Assembly: GCA_963669155.1 (NCBI GenBank)
Contig: OZ022595.1
Coordinates: 4,190,642 to 4,254,641, forward strand
Length of the DNA stretch: 64,000 nucleotides
Direction of reading: 5' to 3'
Source of the DNA: Arbacia lixula
Taxonomy: Eukaryota; Echinodermata; Echinoidea; Arbacioida; Arbaciidae
The stretch's first letter is position 1, and every line of letters starts with the position of its first letter. The translations under genes were made by a program, and so were the position numbers. The notes under the pieces are model-generated. The model was given only the letters and a program-made list of their open reading frames with translations, was not told where the DNA came from and searched no databases. Below, one piece after another: positions 47,638 to 60,330 of this stretch.

Positions 47638-48728
47638 TCTTTAGAGGTCAGCTATGAGCACCAGCTTACTTACAACAGGTTTATCTCTTGATTTCCTCAA
47701 AAAGGAGATATTTATAGTAATTCCAATCACCGAGGATGCTGTAAAGCGTTGTTTATACTGAATTTGCACATGATGTATGTAGTTTATAAACTTTGATGCG
47801 GTAAAAAACCATATGTAAACCTAGTGTATACATAGTATAACTAGAACTTCGTCAGACCTCTGACCTCTGGGGTCAGAGGTCTGACGAAGCTAACATATCC
47901 ATCATAAACAGTGTAAGCTTACCTACAATATATAAATATCTTGAGTGTGAAAAACACATTTTAATTGCCTTATTTTCCAATCTGATGAAACTCTTTGTTC
48001 GAATAAAATGCTATATTCGGACATCCTAATTTTCAAAGAAGAAATATTGGAGACTAAATGTTCTAAAGGGGGTGTAATGTTATGTAGTGCAGAAATCTTA
48101 ATGAAAAGATCACCTGCATTATTGTCTTGTCTTCTTTGAGATTTCGTTACATAAAGGTGTCTCTATATCATTATGTAACATAGCCAATTTTACTCTGCAA
48201 ACTATGCTTTCATTTCCATCCTACGTCTACCCATTTACAACGAAGATATTGAGGAGCCTGCAGAAATCTGCGAAAATATAAAAAAAAGAAAATCCTAGAT
48301 TTTTTTGGACATATTGATTTAGTTCACATTCATGACATAGCCGTCCTTTGCTCATTCATTTTCGAATCATCTTTTTTTAAGTGTTAATTTGAAAATGACA
48401 CCTTTTCCTCTTAGGACTCATTATTGCTTGAAATCTAGAAATGTACACATATTTCACGTCACTGCGTGCAATTTATTCTCATTATTGTAATCCTTTTTGT
48501 TACTGATTTGATATTTCATTAATCTCCACCACAGGAAAGTATTTAATAGCACTTTATAATCGGCGTGGAAAGTGTGTTCTTTTGATAATTATATATCTTT
48601 TGGTCAAATAAGTGAAAATAATCCTAATGATAATATCGGTGCATCTTTGTTTACCTACCTTTCATATACATATTGCTTGCGTTATATTACATGAGCATTG
48701 TTCTTGGGCACATTTCCTGGTCCTATAG
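47638..48728. other. Intergenic region between Penelope remnant and transporter
   Basis: No gene is seen. A short perfect hairpin (tcagacctctgacctc/ggggtcagaggtctga, about 47854-47884) lies here. The lower part is probably the transporter 3' UTR. Confidence 0.45.
48472..48477 (-). terminator. Candidate polyadenylation signal of the transporter gene
   Basis: AATAAA on the minus strand about 250 bases after the stop at 48729. Confidence 0.35.
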
Positions 48729-51702
48729 TTAGATCACAACTTCAGACGCGACATTTTTCGATTTTCTGCATTGAGAATGAATGAAGATCCTAGACCAGAC
48801 TAGCGGTGAAATAGTGACGACGGCAACGGCCAAATCGAAGACTCCGACCACACAGAACGACAGGTTGTAAGACTGCGTGCGGTCAAAGATGGCGCCTGTA
48901 CGAAGGAGAATGGGAATGTGTGAGAAGGAAAGACGTGGCGAGAATATTAGAACGTATACCATTAAAATGATAAACAGTTCCGCAGCCTTAGTGATCATAG
49001 ATATGAAGAAACTTCAACAACGTAAGACTAATTACTCAAATTACAATTAAAATAAGTACTGAAATAACACGTGTTGGCTCGTTACTTTACTATCAAGGAC
49101 TAATGGAAAAAGTTTGATCAAACTTCAACAACGTAAGACTAATTACTCAAATTAAAATTAAAATAACTACTGAAATAACACGTGTTGGCTCGTTACTTTA
49201 CTATCAAGGACTAATGGAAATCGTTTGATCAACTCTGCCTGTTTCCCTTCAACACTATTTATCATAAACGTCGCTGGGAAATATTATTGTTGCATGCACT
49301 AAGTGAGTTGGTTTGACTCGAAGACCATATGCTTTAGGCACTTACCTAACATGGAGCCACTAATGGGAAAGCTGGTCCCGAGGAAGAAGAAAAGCACTGT
49401 GACACCTGTTTTAAACCGGTCGCTTCCAACTGCTTTCTTCACCAACACGAATTGAGTGGGGCCCTTGAATCCCATGAGTATCCCCAACACGAAAGACAAT
49501 ATCACAAGAAACTGGAAAGAGTCAGCGACCAGGTTTATGCAGAACGCTGCAGCCGATATGACGTTAACCACGGCGTGTAAGACTTCTACCGCTATGTAGT
49601 CTTTCGACAGTACAAATCCTCCAGCAAACCGGCCGATGAAATTAGCCGAGCCACCGGCTATTGAGATTTGAACAGCTTGCTGAGTTGTGAGTCCTTTCGC
49701 AATTGCGTTCGGGATTGTGAAGAAAAGCCACCCATTGTACGAACTTCCGTAGAGGAAGGCTTGGAGACTGACCATCACTAGGAGAGGATGATCTTTGAAA
49801 ATACCTAGATCTACAAATTGAACCAATTTTCCTAAAGCATAGCATTTCGGGCACTTGTTGTTCTTCTTTGGAGAGCCGGAAATTTGACCTAACGGTTTAG
49901 CTGTGACGGACTCAGCTCTGTGATCACTCCCTTCGAATTGTGCTGAGCTGAAATCTAAATCCGTTAAAGAGTCATTCGCAAAGGCTTCATTTTCATAGAC
50001 AGCACGCCCTTCTTCTTTTCCCATGGAAAGCTCCGGTAGGTTTTGTAAATGTTCTTGTCGATCCTGTAAGTGAATCCCTCGTATATGCTTCACACTTTCT
50101 CTTGCATTTCTTTGCGATTTTTCTACAGCTTCTTTCATTATTACCATGGAATTTCTGCCACTACTTCCCACATCTCCTCGGTGTTTTCTAAGGTTCGTGG
50201 ATGAACCACGTATAATTATGTTTGGCTCGACATAGGTCCCAATTTCTCCCTCTTTATAAACAAATACGCATCCACTTAAATTTGTCTGTGTTATGTTGGG
50301 AATGTCACATTCGATGTGGTCACTCGGCGCTGTGGCCACCTGGACATCCGGTGTGCCGCTTTTTCCTCCTTCCTCGCTACCGGATGCTGTCTCATTTTTG
50401 ACGGGTTCAAGAAGAGCTCCCACAACGACCATATGTGCGTTGATGCCACTGAGCAGTAAGAGGGCGCCCCTCCATCCGTAGTGGGACACCAATGCCTCGA
50501 AGGCAAGAGGAACAAGCATCACACCCACGCTTCCCCCCGAGAGCAGGACACCTGACGCAATCGCGAATCGGTCAGGGAAGTAGTCAATTGGACTGGCGTT
50601 CGTCGGCATAATGATTACGATGTATCCTAGACCTGGTTAAAAAAATATATGACAGAGAAGATACAGAAGTGACGTCATCATTATCTTCAATAGAGGATGA
50701 GCAGAAAAGCATGCAGTCTATACATGTTCTAGTTAACGATCTAAACAGAGACATCAATCTATTTTACAAGGACCACGATTCTGTCCGCCAAAAGTCAAGT
50801 GAGTATATGGAATAGGATGAACAATACTAACATGTGACAGGTCCCGGCCAAGCTTAAAAGTAGCCAACAAGAATGAGCTGAAAACAAATGGAACTGTTTT
50901 CCCTGGCACTTACCCAATAATGTCATGGCCAGGGAGAATTGGGCGCCTGTCTGTGCAAGAGATGAGAAGATGATTCCAAGAGACGAAAGAATCCCACCGG
51001 TTAGTACCAGCTGGCGGACGGAGAAGCGCCGAAGCAGCGGGGTGTTCACAAATGCTGTTGGGATGATGATATTGTGTTAAGATAATTGTAACGTTGATAT
51101 CATGAAGGGGCACAAATAAACCGACACTTTACATGAGCAACAACTTAAAAAAACCCCACCTTTTTTTTTCTCTCACGGTAGACTTCATGTGTGTTGTTGT
51201 GAAGATTAATTATGACTGCTTCAATATCTTGGTAAATTCAAAGGTAATGCATTTGTTATAGGGTATTGCTGTTTGGTCAATCCGAATGAGGGAGTTATCC
51301 CTTTAACGTCAAAGATATAAATTATCACAAGTTAAACTTACCAAGCCAGTACCACATGCCAAACGCAAAGCCCAGGACACCGCCGAGGTAAGCCGTACTG
51401 ACGTCGAATTCCTCCGTGGTGTCTTCAAGAATCACCGCGTACGATCTGATGACGCCATTCTCGACGAAAGACACCAAGAACAGACCAGCCAAGATAAACC
51501 ATCTTTTAGCACCTTTTGTGACGTCACGGCGACGTGCGAGTCCAGCGGGAGGTTGATTTGTGTTGAGGAAAGCTGTGTACATGTCGGCATGAGGCAAACA
51601 ATGCAGAAACAAGATAAGGTTGTTTTTAAATTTCCGAGTTTCTGCTGATAGTCCACGGGCCCCGTGGCTCATATGACATATGAGTATCATCTCAGGTGAC
51701 AA
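48729..51702 (-). CDS. SLC16-like monocarboxylate transporter (MFS), four exons
   Basis: Plasma-membrane major-facilitator carrier, probably for monocarboxylates or related small solutes. Exons: 51702-51342, 51054-50914, 50632-49346, 48895-48729; all introns are phase 1 and junctions read GMWYWL-AFVNTP, LLG-LGYIVI and SML-GAIFD. Up to 651 aa from Met51702, or 611 aa from Met51582; the start is uncertain. The second SLC16 signature is clear after TM4 (YFPDRFAIASG, then GGSVGVM), followed by HYGWRGALLLL. A hydrophilic loop of about 190 residues separates the two halves; the second half resumes at DLGIFKDHPLLVM. The usual SLC16 N-terminal DGGWGW motif before TM1 is not present; instead RRRDVTKGAKRWF precedes TM1, so either the motif has diverged or an upstream exon is missed. 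Substrate cannot be stated from sequence. Confidence 0.85.
49010..49231. repeat. 111-bp tandem duplication in transporter last intron
   Basis: Two copies (49010-49120 and 49121-49231) differ at only a few bases, so the duplication is recent. It lies in the intron between the last two transporter exons. Confidence 0.85.
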
Positions 51703-51761
51703 AGCATCACTATGATTCGTTATGGTCCATACCCGTCGGCTTCACATTGCATGCGTTTGAA

Positions 51762-52341
51762 GGGTTACTAAATAAGACAAATAGGTTCCCACTAATCTAT
51801 GTAAAATTATCCACTAAAAACGAGTTTCACATTCGCTGGCCGCAATAAAGTCTCATTTTGATGAACAACAACAAAAAAAAAAAAAACCGCACGCCTCCAG
51901 TGACGTCAGAGAAGTCAAAATGCAATAAATGCCAACGGCGTGAATAAAGTATTTTATTCATGCCGTACCAATGGGAACCCCAAAGCTTGTCCGAAGTTTG
52001 TCCGAGTAGCAACAACTAATAGATTCAAAGTGCATTCCATCCATTGAATCTGAATGACAAGATACAGGTGAATGCAATAACGCATTACTACGCAGTTAGG
52101 GAAAAAGTTGTGAATGCATTACGAAAATTGTCTGTTGTTGACTTCCGTACAATCTAAATTTAACAGCGGAGTCTTTTATGGTAGTTGACTCCTCTGACGT
52201 CACTGGAGGCGTGCGTTCTTTTTTTTTTCAATTTTTTTGTCAAAATGAGACTTTATTGCGGAAAAACGAAGGTGAAATTAATCTTTAGTGGATAATTTTA
52301 CATAAATTAGTGGGAACTTATTTTTTCTAATTCAGTAACCC
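51762..52341. mobile_element. ggttactaaattag MITE, near-complete copy
   Basis: Tips gggttactaaataag and ctaattcagtaaccc are inverted. The arms carry tgacgtcagagaagtca and gactcctctgacgtcactgg. The interior is in the opposite orientation to 10085-10702. It sits about 60 bases beyond the first recognised transporter exon, so it may lie in the promoter or in an upstream intron. Confidence 0.75.
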
Positions 52342-55300
52342 TTTAATGTGAGAAATACCCGATGAGCGCACTGAGAGGGACAATACGATTATGAATGTGT
52401 ACTTGCTGCGGGTCAAATGTAAACAAGGGTAGTTCTCCACCTTTTCTTAAAATGTTCGTAAAACTTCGACTGTGAGATTTCGTACACGTCATTGCAAGGG
52501 TATACTGCTGATTCCTGCCGACTTTTCGTGACTTTTGCAAATTGGACACCCTGTTTTTAAGGCAAAATTAATGCGATTCCAGTGGTCCATCAAGCTATTT
52601 CTTGCAGCCGTAGGTGTGTTATGTATTGCGCATAACTATATGGATTGCGCATCTAATTGACAGTCTGACAGGCTGTTTGCACCGAGATATTGAAAAAGAC
52701 GATTTCAGAGGAAGCAAATATTCTACATAATAGTTAAGGGAAAGTACAGTACACTACTTTCCTCGACAGTATCCGCTTATAATTACTCGAGATTAAATGG
52801 GACGATTTATGATGTACATCTTTAGTATGATATCTTATTCAAGTTTGGCTTTAAACAGTCCTCTAAGAACCTATTGAAGGGGAAACATTGATAAGACGAA
52901 ATATCAGCTTGAAAGATGAATGCATGATTTATTACAACATTAAATTCCAACTCATAGTGGTTTGATGGACAAAATCAGACATATTCATGTTGCCTAATAA
53001 ACCATGACAAGCTGTCTGTACGGAGATAATTCCGAAATTAATCAACCCCCTTTCGGGATATGAGAATACAAACATGTTTTGCATAGTATAAATATAACAA
53101 TAATATAACAATGATAAACATGTGATAAAATAAACAATGATAAACATATCACATGATGTTATATATGAAAACAAAGAAAACATGTACTGAGCAAATGATA
53201 AATATGTGATAATATGATTATGAACATGCAAATGAGTGTGCCTAGTAACAATACTCACTTGCGGCACGTCATTTACATAACACCCTTGGCTCTTTAGAAA
53301 AATGTGATATGATTATATTAATAAATTTCGCTTTTTTCAACTTGCAAGGACGAACAGTATTAAGAATCTTATCCATGTGCAATACACTTGGGCTTAAGCT
53401 ACTACTACACAAGTTATTTTGTACATGCATGCTATCTACTTATTTTGAAAGAACGGGCATACAAAAATGTCATGAAATTCATCACCAAAGTCTATTGATG
53501 TACAGAGTGGGCATTGCGGGTCATATACTCCATTTGCATCAAATCTATCTTTATTGACTGGTAATCTATGTGACATATATCTAAACTTGCTTAAAGCTAT
53601 TGCTTCTTTCTGACATAGCATATGCAAATACTTTTCATGTGCCAACTTAATCTTAAACATCCTATAGTTAGCGCACATTCTATCTGACCTGATAGCTGCA
53701 CTACATTCCTAACAAAAAATGCCAGAAAGTCCAATTTTAATAGTATTCATAATCCAAGCAGCATTTTATTCTTCTCCTTGGGCTGGCCAAATGCTCCCAA
53801 GTTCTGCGAAATCGAAACAGTTTTCAAGGGACTCAACCTATTGTGACCTTATATTATTTCCCCTTTGTGCTTCAGCTTGGGAATTCAAAAGATATTTAAA
53901 AAGAATCAATGAATAATTTGATTTCCTTCAAAACAATCCAGTGCAATACTAGCGCATGATTTATAATGCTCTTCTGTCGGGATTGTGTGAAATTGTGCGT
54001 GGTGTGCCGTATAACTAGTTGATGAGTAGAATATATAAAGAATATAAAGGTTACTCGGCCTTTTTAGTTCAGTAGAAACACGACTTTACTGATGTGCCAA
54101 AAAAAAAATATGTGTTTAGCCTACCAAAACGTATTGATCATAGACAATTGAGGCGAGCATTCAATGTGTTGCTACTCATCATCCGCTATCACCCGTTATA
54201 TCTTACCCTGTATTATCATATGACTAGGTGATCCAACTCACCGGGATTACCGCCGAAGTTTCGTGAAACTAGGGAAGGCAGGCAGACGAATGGGTGTCCA
54301 GAAAAGACAACCCCTTCAGAAGATGTGTGTATCACACATCCTGCTTTAAGGAATCACCGGCTATGCGCAGGAAATCTCTAATCATTTGCAAGACTATTTT
54401 GTCTGAACTTTTTTTCTGATGTGACCATTAGGAAGCAGTTTATTTTGTAGATGTGCATTTTGCATTACTTGCATGCGATGAAGCGTGCTTGTGAGGTGAG
54501 ACATGGAAAAATATAATTTTGTATAAAAGTATACTCAAAGTTAATGATTAATTCCATTGTAGAAAAGTATACTTAAAGTGAATAATTAAATCAAACACAT
54601 GTGAATGTAACATATTTAAATATGTGTACATTTAGATAAAATAATGAATTTTCAATTAAATCAATCATTCAAGCTTTTAAACATTTTCAACAACATTATC
54701 CGAACTGGTTTCATGCACATGTGCAGATGAGAATACACTGTATGCAGGAATGTGAACGTCTGCGCATCAACAGCTTTCAAACTAACTTACATGGTAAACA
54801 AACTGAAATGCCGAATTTGGCAACATTTCATTTTTAAACATGCTACATATTCAGAATGTATGCGCATTCCGAGGTTGCGTGGGCACTACAACCGATGCAT
54901 CGTTGTAAACATTCCACAGATGAATAACCACGCTTTCCAATGATACCACAGTCACGTATAATGATGATGCAACAATATATAAATATATTACCTCTCAAAC
55001 TTGACTTGCAGAAGTGTTTTTGAGTGGTTTAATTATAATGCAGCAATGTACGTACCCATGATGGTGCTTGTCGATCAATGGTAGCTGACCCGGGACTGAT
55101 GTAACATGTCTGTTAGCATGATGGGTAGTATAACTTTTATCGAGACTGAACGTTGATATACTGGGCAGACAGTAAAACACCACACTTCTTCAGCAGCAGC
55201 TGACATAACAAGGCGGTTGCTTTTCAATTTCGCGACCTGGGTTGACCGATTATTAGCATGACTAGATCCAAACAGTAATAGCGCTATGTCGTCACAAAAA

Positions 55301-55806
55301 AAATCTGCCATTTTGTGTTAACGCTGATTGTGATATGAAATAAAGAATTTCCTGTCCGAATAATAGGTTCTTTCCTGGTAATGCAAATAAAAATAATAAT
55401 GGCACTTCGAGGTGAATTGTACAATATATGTCATGGCTGAGTAATTCAAACATGTAACCGCTAAGGTAACCCCTATACCTACATTTTGTAAGTAAAAGAT
55501 CACCATAGCGCATAGTTTGAACGACTTGAATAGAATATGAATACATCACGAAAATGGTGTATTGCCAGGAGCTTGTTTTCGGCTTAAGAACGTCACAAGG
55601 ATTTTATCATTGTTCATGGGTAAATGGCAGTGGCGTATCACGGTATTGGTGTTGGTATATGTATACGCATCACGGTATTGGTGTTGGTATATGTTGGTGA
55701 CAGAAAGATGGTGGAAGGGGGTCGTGGTATCATTGACTAGTGGAGGTGTTGGTATGTGTGTTTGCGATCGGAGTGTGAATGGTGGTGATGGAGGTATCAT
55801 TGTTTT
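52342..55806. other. Intergenic region, mostly AT-rich, with a LINE remnant
   Basis: No gene is supported. A LINE 3' coding remnant lies at 53436-53712 and a MITE scrap near 55510. 54290-54360 includes a small hairpin (gatgtgtgtatcacacatc). Other open frames are short and lack domains. Confidence 0.45.
53436..53712 (-). mobile_element. LINE remnant: C-terminal zinc-knuckle region of reverse transcriptase
   Basis: The minus-strand frame reads SAAIRSDRMCANYRMFKIKL, ALSKFRYMSHRLPVNKDRFD and CPLCTSIDFGDEFHDIFVCP. The CxxC, then GDEFH, then CP pattern is the conserved end of many animal non-LTR reverse-transcriptase proteins. The rest of the element is absent. Confidence 0.6.
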
Positions 55807-56660
55807 AAGGTGGTGTTGGTATGCGTATTTGTGATCGAAGAGTGAATAGAGTGGGTGGCGGTGGTATCATTGATTAGCCCTTTCATAACCAGGACATGAA
55901 AACCCATTGGCTTACTACACATATTCATGCCAATGGTAACGAGACTGTTAAGGTGGTGTTGGTATGTGTGTTTGTGATCTGAGGGTGAATAGAGGGGATG
56001 GTATCATTGATTAGCCCTTTCATAACCAGGACATGAAAACCCATTGGCTTACTACACATATTCATGCCAATGGTAACGAGACTGTTAAGGTGGTGTTGGT
56101 ATGTGTGTTTGTGATCGGAGGGTGAATAGAGGGGATGGTATCATTGATTAGCCCTTTCATAACCAGGACATGAAAACCCATTGGCTTACTACACATACTC
56201 ATGCCAATGGTAACGAGACTGTTAAGGTGGTGTTGGTATGCGTATTTGGGATCGGAGGGTGAATAGAGGGGGTGACGGTGGTATCATTGATTAGCCGTTT
56301 TATAACCAGGACATGAAAGCCCATTGGCTTACTACACATATTCATGCCAATGGTAATGAGAGTGTTAAGGTGGTGTTGGTATGTGTGTTTGTGATCGGAG
56401 GGTGAATAGAGGGGGTGACGGTGGTATCATTGATTAGCCGTTTTATAACCAGGACATGAAAGCCCATTGGCTTACTACACATATTCATGCCAATGGTGAG
56501 TGTTAAGGTGGTGTTGTATGTGTGTTTGTGATCGGAGGGTGAATAGAGGGGATGGTATCATTGATTAGCCCTTTCATAACCAGGACATGAAAACCCATTG
56601 GCTTACTACACATTTTCATGCCAATGGTAATGAGAGAGTTAAGGTGGTGTTGGTATCTAT
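55807..56660. repeat. Minisatellite, about six units of 136-143 bp
   Basis: Units begin aaggtggtgttggtat at 55807, 55950, 56087, 56224, 56367, 56505 and 56641. Each holds gtgatcggagggtgaataga, gtatcattgattagcc, ataaccaggacatgaaa, cccattggcttactacacat and catgccaatggtaa. A gtgttggtatatg-rich lead-in starts at 55630. The last part of the unit also occurs singly at 4685-4790. Confidence 0.85.
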
Positions 56661-57179
56661 GTTTGTGATCGGAGTGGGGTAGTGGGGTATTATTGTTAGG
56701 TGGCCTGTCGTAGCCGAGAGATCGCCTTCTAATTTCGTTATTCTCTGCCCCCTCCCCCGCCATTTGCCTGTGTTATCTTTATGTCAACATTGCGCGTGTC
56801 ATGTTTTACCAGATTTTCATGAAATATACATCTTTAATGTTAACCTGTCAACATGTGTTTCTCAAGGTAATTGATAACCATGACGTCATGAACAAGCAAT
56901 TAAATGAAAATCAATTACTTGATTAATTAATTACAATTAATTAATCAATTAACATCTCTGAAATGGATCACATTTTTTTCTCATGAAATTTGGCATGAGT
57001 AGGTTAAAAGATAAGAAAAGACGGTTGTCTAACCCGCTGTATCCCCTGCCTCACTGTTGGTGCAGTGAAGAGGAGTAGCCAGAATTGGTCTGTTAGCTTT
57101 GTGGTTCGTAGTTCCAACTCGGGCAGGGAATAGCCAACGCAAAACCACCGACATGTATTTAACTAAGCCAGTACTTAGT

Positions 57180-57738
57180 ACTTACAAGTAAGAAAATATC
57201 GTCCCGGTTGGCATTCCTGGGGCGTCTCAGAAATTATCTAACCCTCAGTAGTGCCAAACTGCTTGCAGATGCACTAATACTCCCGTACTTTGATTATTGC
57301 AGTTGTGCATGGTCGAACTGTGCACAATACGTTAAAGAAACACTCGTTAAGCAACACAGGAAGATGGCCAGAGTAGTATTAAGAACAGAAGCCAGAACTT
57401 CCACCAATACAGTATTAAAACACCTAAACTGGGTTCCAATACAAGACAGATGGGATTTCCAAGTTTGTAAAATGAATCACGCTGCTGTTCACAGTTATTC
57501 CCCACCATATTTAAACAACATAATAGTAACAACAAGAAATACACACCGATACAGTACCCGTTCCTGCTCCGATCATGGTCTTATACCAGTAATCCCCGCA
57601 GTACGCACCCAAACCGGCAAAAAGTCATTCTCACACTATGGGTCAACCATATGGAATAACCTACACCCAGAAGTTAAACGTACCACAAACAAACAACAAT
57701 TCATACCATTATATTGGAGAGACAGAGATTCACAGTAA
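57180..57738 (+). mobile_element. LINE remnant: C-terminal part of a CR1/Jockey-type reverse transcriptase
   Basis: One open frame (about 57182-57738) reads SRLAFLGRLRNYLTLSSAKL, then LPYFDYCSCAWSNC, LNWVPIQDRW, NTHRYSTRSCSDHGLIPVI and KKSFSHYGSTIWNNLHPEVK, then stops. This is the thumb and C-terminal tail of a non-LTR retrotransposon protein; the catalytic part is missing. The preceding 57030-57180 is non-coding. Confidence 0.75.
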
Positions 57739-58462
57739 TCGAACAATCTAGTGTAAACTTTTTTCACATAAGTTGTCAGAGACCTATCTATTACAAATAA
57801 TGATACCTGTCATGTATATATATCTCCTTTTAATTCTATTTCCTAATCAAATGGTCACATGTACACTCATGATAATTGTTAAAAGATAATCATGTATCAT
57901 TCTTGCATTGTGTTATTGTTCACTCTTTTTTACATTGGAGAAACACTGATTGGGCTACAAACGTATTTTCAAATAATAATACCTATCAAGTTTATGTTTT
58001 CTTTTATATATATTAAAAGTCAATTGTCACTTTAATAACACTGACCCATTACGATAAACCATGCTTGTAGTTTGTTCTTGTTCACGATTGTTTACATTGG
58101 AGGATCTTTGATTGGGTTGAAATCTGTACGTAAACATAATCCATGTATGTCTATCAGTTTCCATTGACATTTAATTGTCGATTGTGTCACTGTCCAATGC
58201 AAAACAGATAATTATTGCTACAAATATATAAAATTTCTTGTGCCAAAAAGTTGATAAATCACCTGCCTACCATTTTTTAAGTAATAAATTTGATGTTTGT
58301 TTAAAAAAGTGTTATGGATATAATTGTTAATAGATTTTTGGTTAAAACAGTGTTATTGTTTACTGCATAAATGGATATAATTGTTATTTTCTTGTTTAAG
58401 AAGAAACACACAAATATTGCTTATAACGAAGGGAGATTTTTCAATTGATGAAATTAATATAC

Positions 58463-58513
<51 letters not shown>

Positions 58514-58807
58514 TGTGTATACATATATGTATATATTTATATATATAAATATATATAATTATATTTTTGTTCACTACAATACTTTATCATTATATAGTTT
58601 TGCAAGCAATGCAATGTGAGATATGATTCAATACCCTCACATATTTTCATATACACCTGGTGTAAGTTGAGGAGAAATGATACATGTGCTTTCCAGTATT
58701 ACAAGTGCCTATACTTTGAATACTTTTCAACTGTTATTTTCCACAGATAAAATGCAATTTCCAAAATGGTGTTTAATTCTCACTGAACTATACTTGTTAT
58801 TTGTTTA

Positions 58808-58855
<48 letters not shown>

Positions 58856-58885
58856 AAGAATAGAGGATGCGATGGCGCTGATTAC
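57739..58885. other. AT-rich stretch with microsatellites
   Basis: Probably LINE 3' UTR and flanking DNA, with no gene. TA/GA microsatellites lie at 58457-58515 and a TA run at 58808-58853 directly before the large palindrome. Confidence 0.5.
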
Positions 58886-59663
58886 TAGGTGAAGACAAAC
58901 AAATTAAATGAAACGCCGGAGAAGAAAAATTATTCGAATTTTCGGTCATAGACCTTTATCAAGAATGAATGACTGAACAATTTACACAAAAACATGATTG
59001 CGTACAACGAGCGTATTTTAAACTGAAACTAGGGGCGCTTATTACATATTGTTACGTAGTACAAGATAGGCGTAAAACTAGGTAAACCAAATATAGAGTA
59101 AAATCCACATATCGACATGATGTAAAGTTCCTGCACAAAAAAAGTGAAAATAATAAATCAAAATTAGGCGGTAGACTCATTAGGGATCCTGCAAAAAACA
59201 ATCACAAGTAGTTACGTAAAGTTGCATATACTACATTACAGTAAACAAAATCCACTGGCCGACATTAGGTAAAATTTTACCTAATGTCGGCCAGTGGATT
59301 TTGTTTACTGTAATGTAGTATATGCAACCTTACGTAACTACTTGTGATTGTTTTTTGCAGGATCCCTAATGAGTCTACCGCCTAATTTTGATTTATTATT
59401 TTCACTTTTTTTGTGCAGGAACTTTACATCATGTCGATATGTGGATTTTACTCTATATTTGGTTTACCTAGTTTTACGCCTATCTTGTACTACGTAACAA
59501 TATGTAATAAGCGCCCCTAGTTTCAGTTTAAAATACGCTCGTTGTACGCAATCATGTTTTTGTGTAAATTGTTCAGTCATTCATTCTTGATAAAGGTCTA
59601 TGACCGAAAATTCGAATAATTTTTCTTCTCCGGCGTTTCATTTAATTTGTTTGTCTTCACCTA
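58886..59663. repeat. 778-bp near-perfect palindrome (389-bp arms, no spacer)
   Basis: The arms 58886-59274 and 59275-59663 are reverse complements with a single mismatch noticed (gtaaAgttgc at about 59218 against gcaacCttac on the other side) and no gap. The centre is ggtaaaattttacc. Both outer edges run into TA-rich simple sequence. Each arm's outer part carries gataaaggtctatgaccgaa, then aattcgaa, a word resembling the 3' non-coding region of Penelope-like elements, so the arms may come from such an element. Transcribed, it would form a very stable hairpin. It could also be an assembly artefact. Confidence 0.9.
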
Positions 59664-59699
59664 TATATATATATATATATATATGTAAACCATGTTGTG

Positions 59700-59795
59700 T
59701 TATGTGTCAAAGCAGAGTCCCGTGGTAGAACAGTTTTAACCACTGAAGGGGCTACCCTGGGTAAAGAATACCAATAAAATACCAATAAAGTAAAG
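59700..59795 (+). mobile_element. LINE 3' tail
   Basis: agtcccgtggtagaacag, then gaaggggctaccctggg, then aataaaataccaataaagt. Similar to 46960-47075. Confidence 0.5.
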
Positions 59796-60174
59796 TGCTT
59801 AGATGACAAAGAGACGATGGAAATGTTGTGTTAAAGCACAAGGGCAAAAAAAAGTATTTGATAATAGAATATTTATCATTTGATTATTTTCCACATCTCT
59901 AGTTTCAATCACAAAAATAACATAAACAAAAGACACGTTTCCTCCAAAGCCACAAAGATTAAAGGAACATAGTAAAAAGAACATATCTCGGGCGAAATTG
60001 TCTGCAATGGGCAAAAATAAAAAGATCCCCATATAATAAAAAAAAACTCATTGACCATTTAGATAGATTTAGGTAGATTCCTCCCTTGCCAGTAAAAGTG
60101 ACTAAAGCATACATAATTATTCTCATTACCTCCTTCCTCCCTTGAAAAATCCTATATTATTAATTCCTGGTACC

Positions 60175-60330
60175 GAACAAAAGATATGTGATGTTGTGAA
60201 GACTTTCCTTAAGAACAGAGCACCAGGTTTACACGGACTCCGTATTAAAGCTATGAAGCTTAGTATTTACACTTTTAGATAGACCTCTCTGTCATATCTT
60301 TAACTTATGTTTAAAGGGATAATTTACCCT
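60175..60330 (+). mobile_element. LINE remnant: N-terminal reverse-transcriptase motif
   Basis: Plus-strand residues VVKTFLKNRAPGLHGLRIKA, then MKLS, match the conserved NKAPGPDGI region at the start of LINE reverse transcriptases. A stop follows within about 20 codons. Confidence 0.5.

Noticed and set aside
57090-57130. tRNA-like B-box (gtggttcgtagttcc) upstream of a LINE remnant
   Set aside because: No matching A box or cloverleaf can be drawn; not enough to call a tRNA or a SINE head.
58886-59663. Hammerhead ribozyme sought in the palindrome arms, since Penelope-like elements often carry one
   Set aside because: No CTGANGA core paired with a GAAA core at proper spacing was found.
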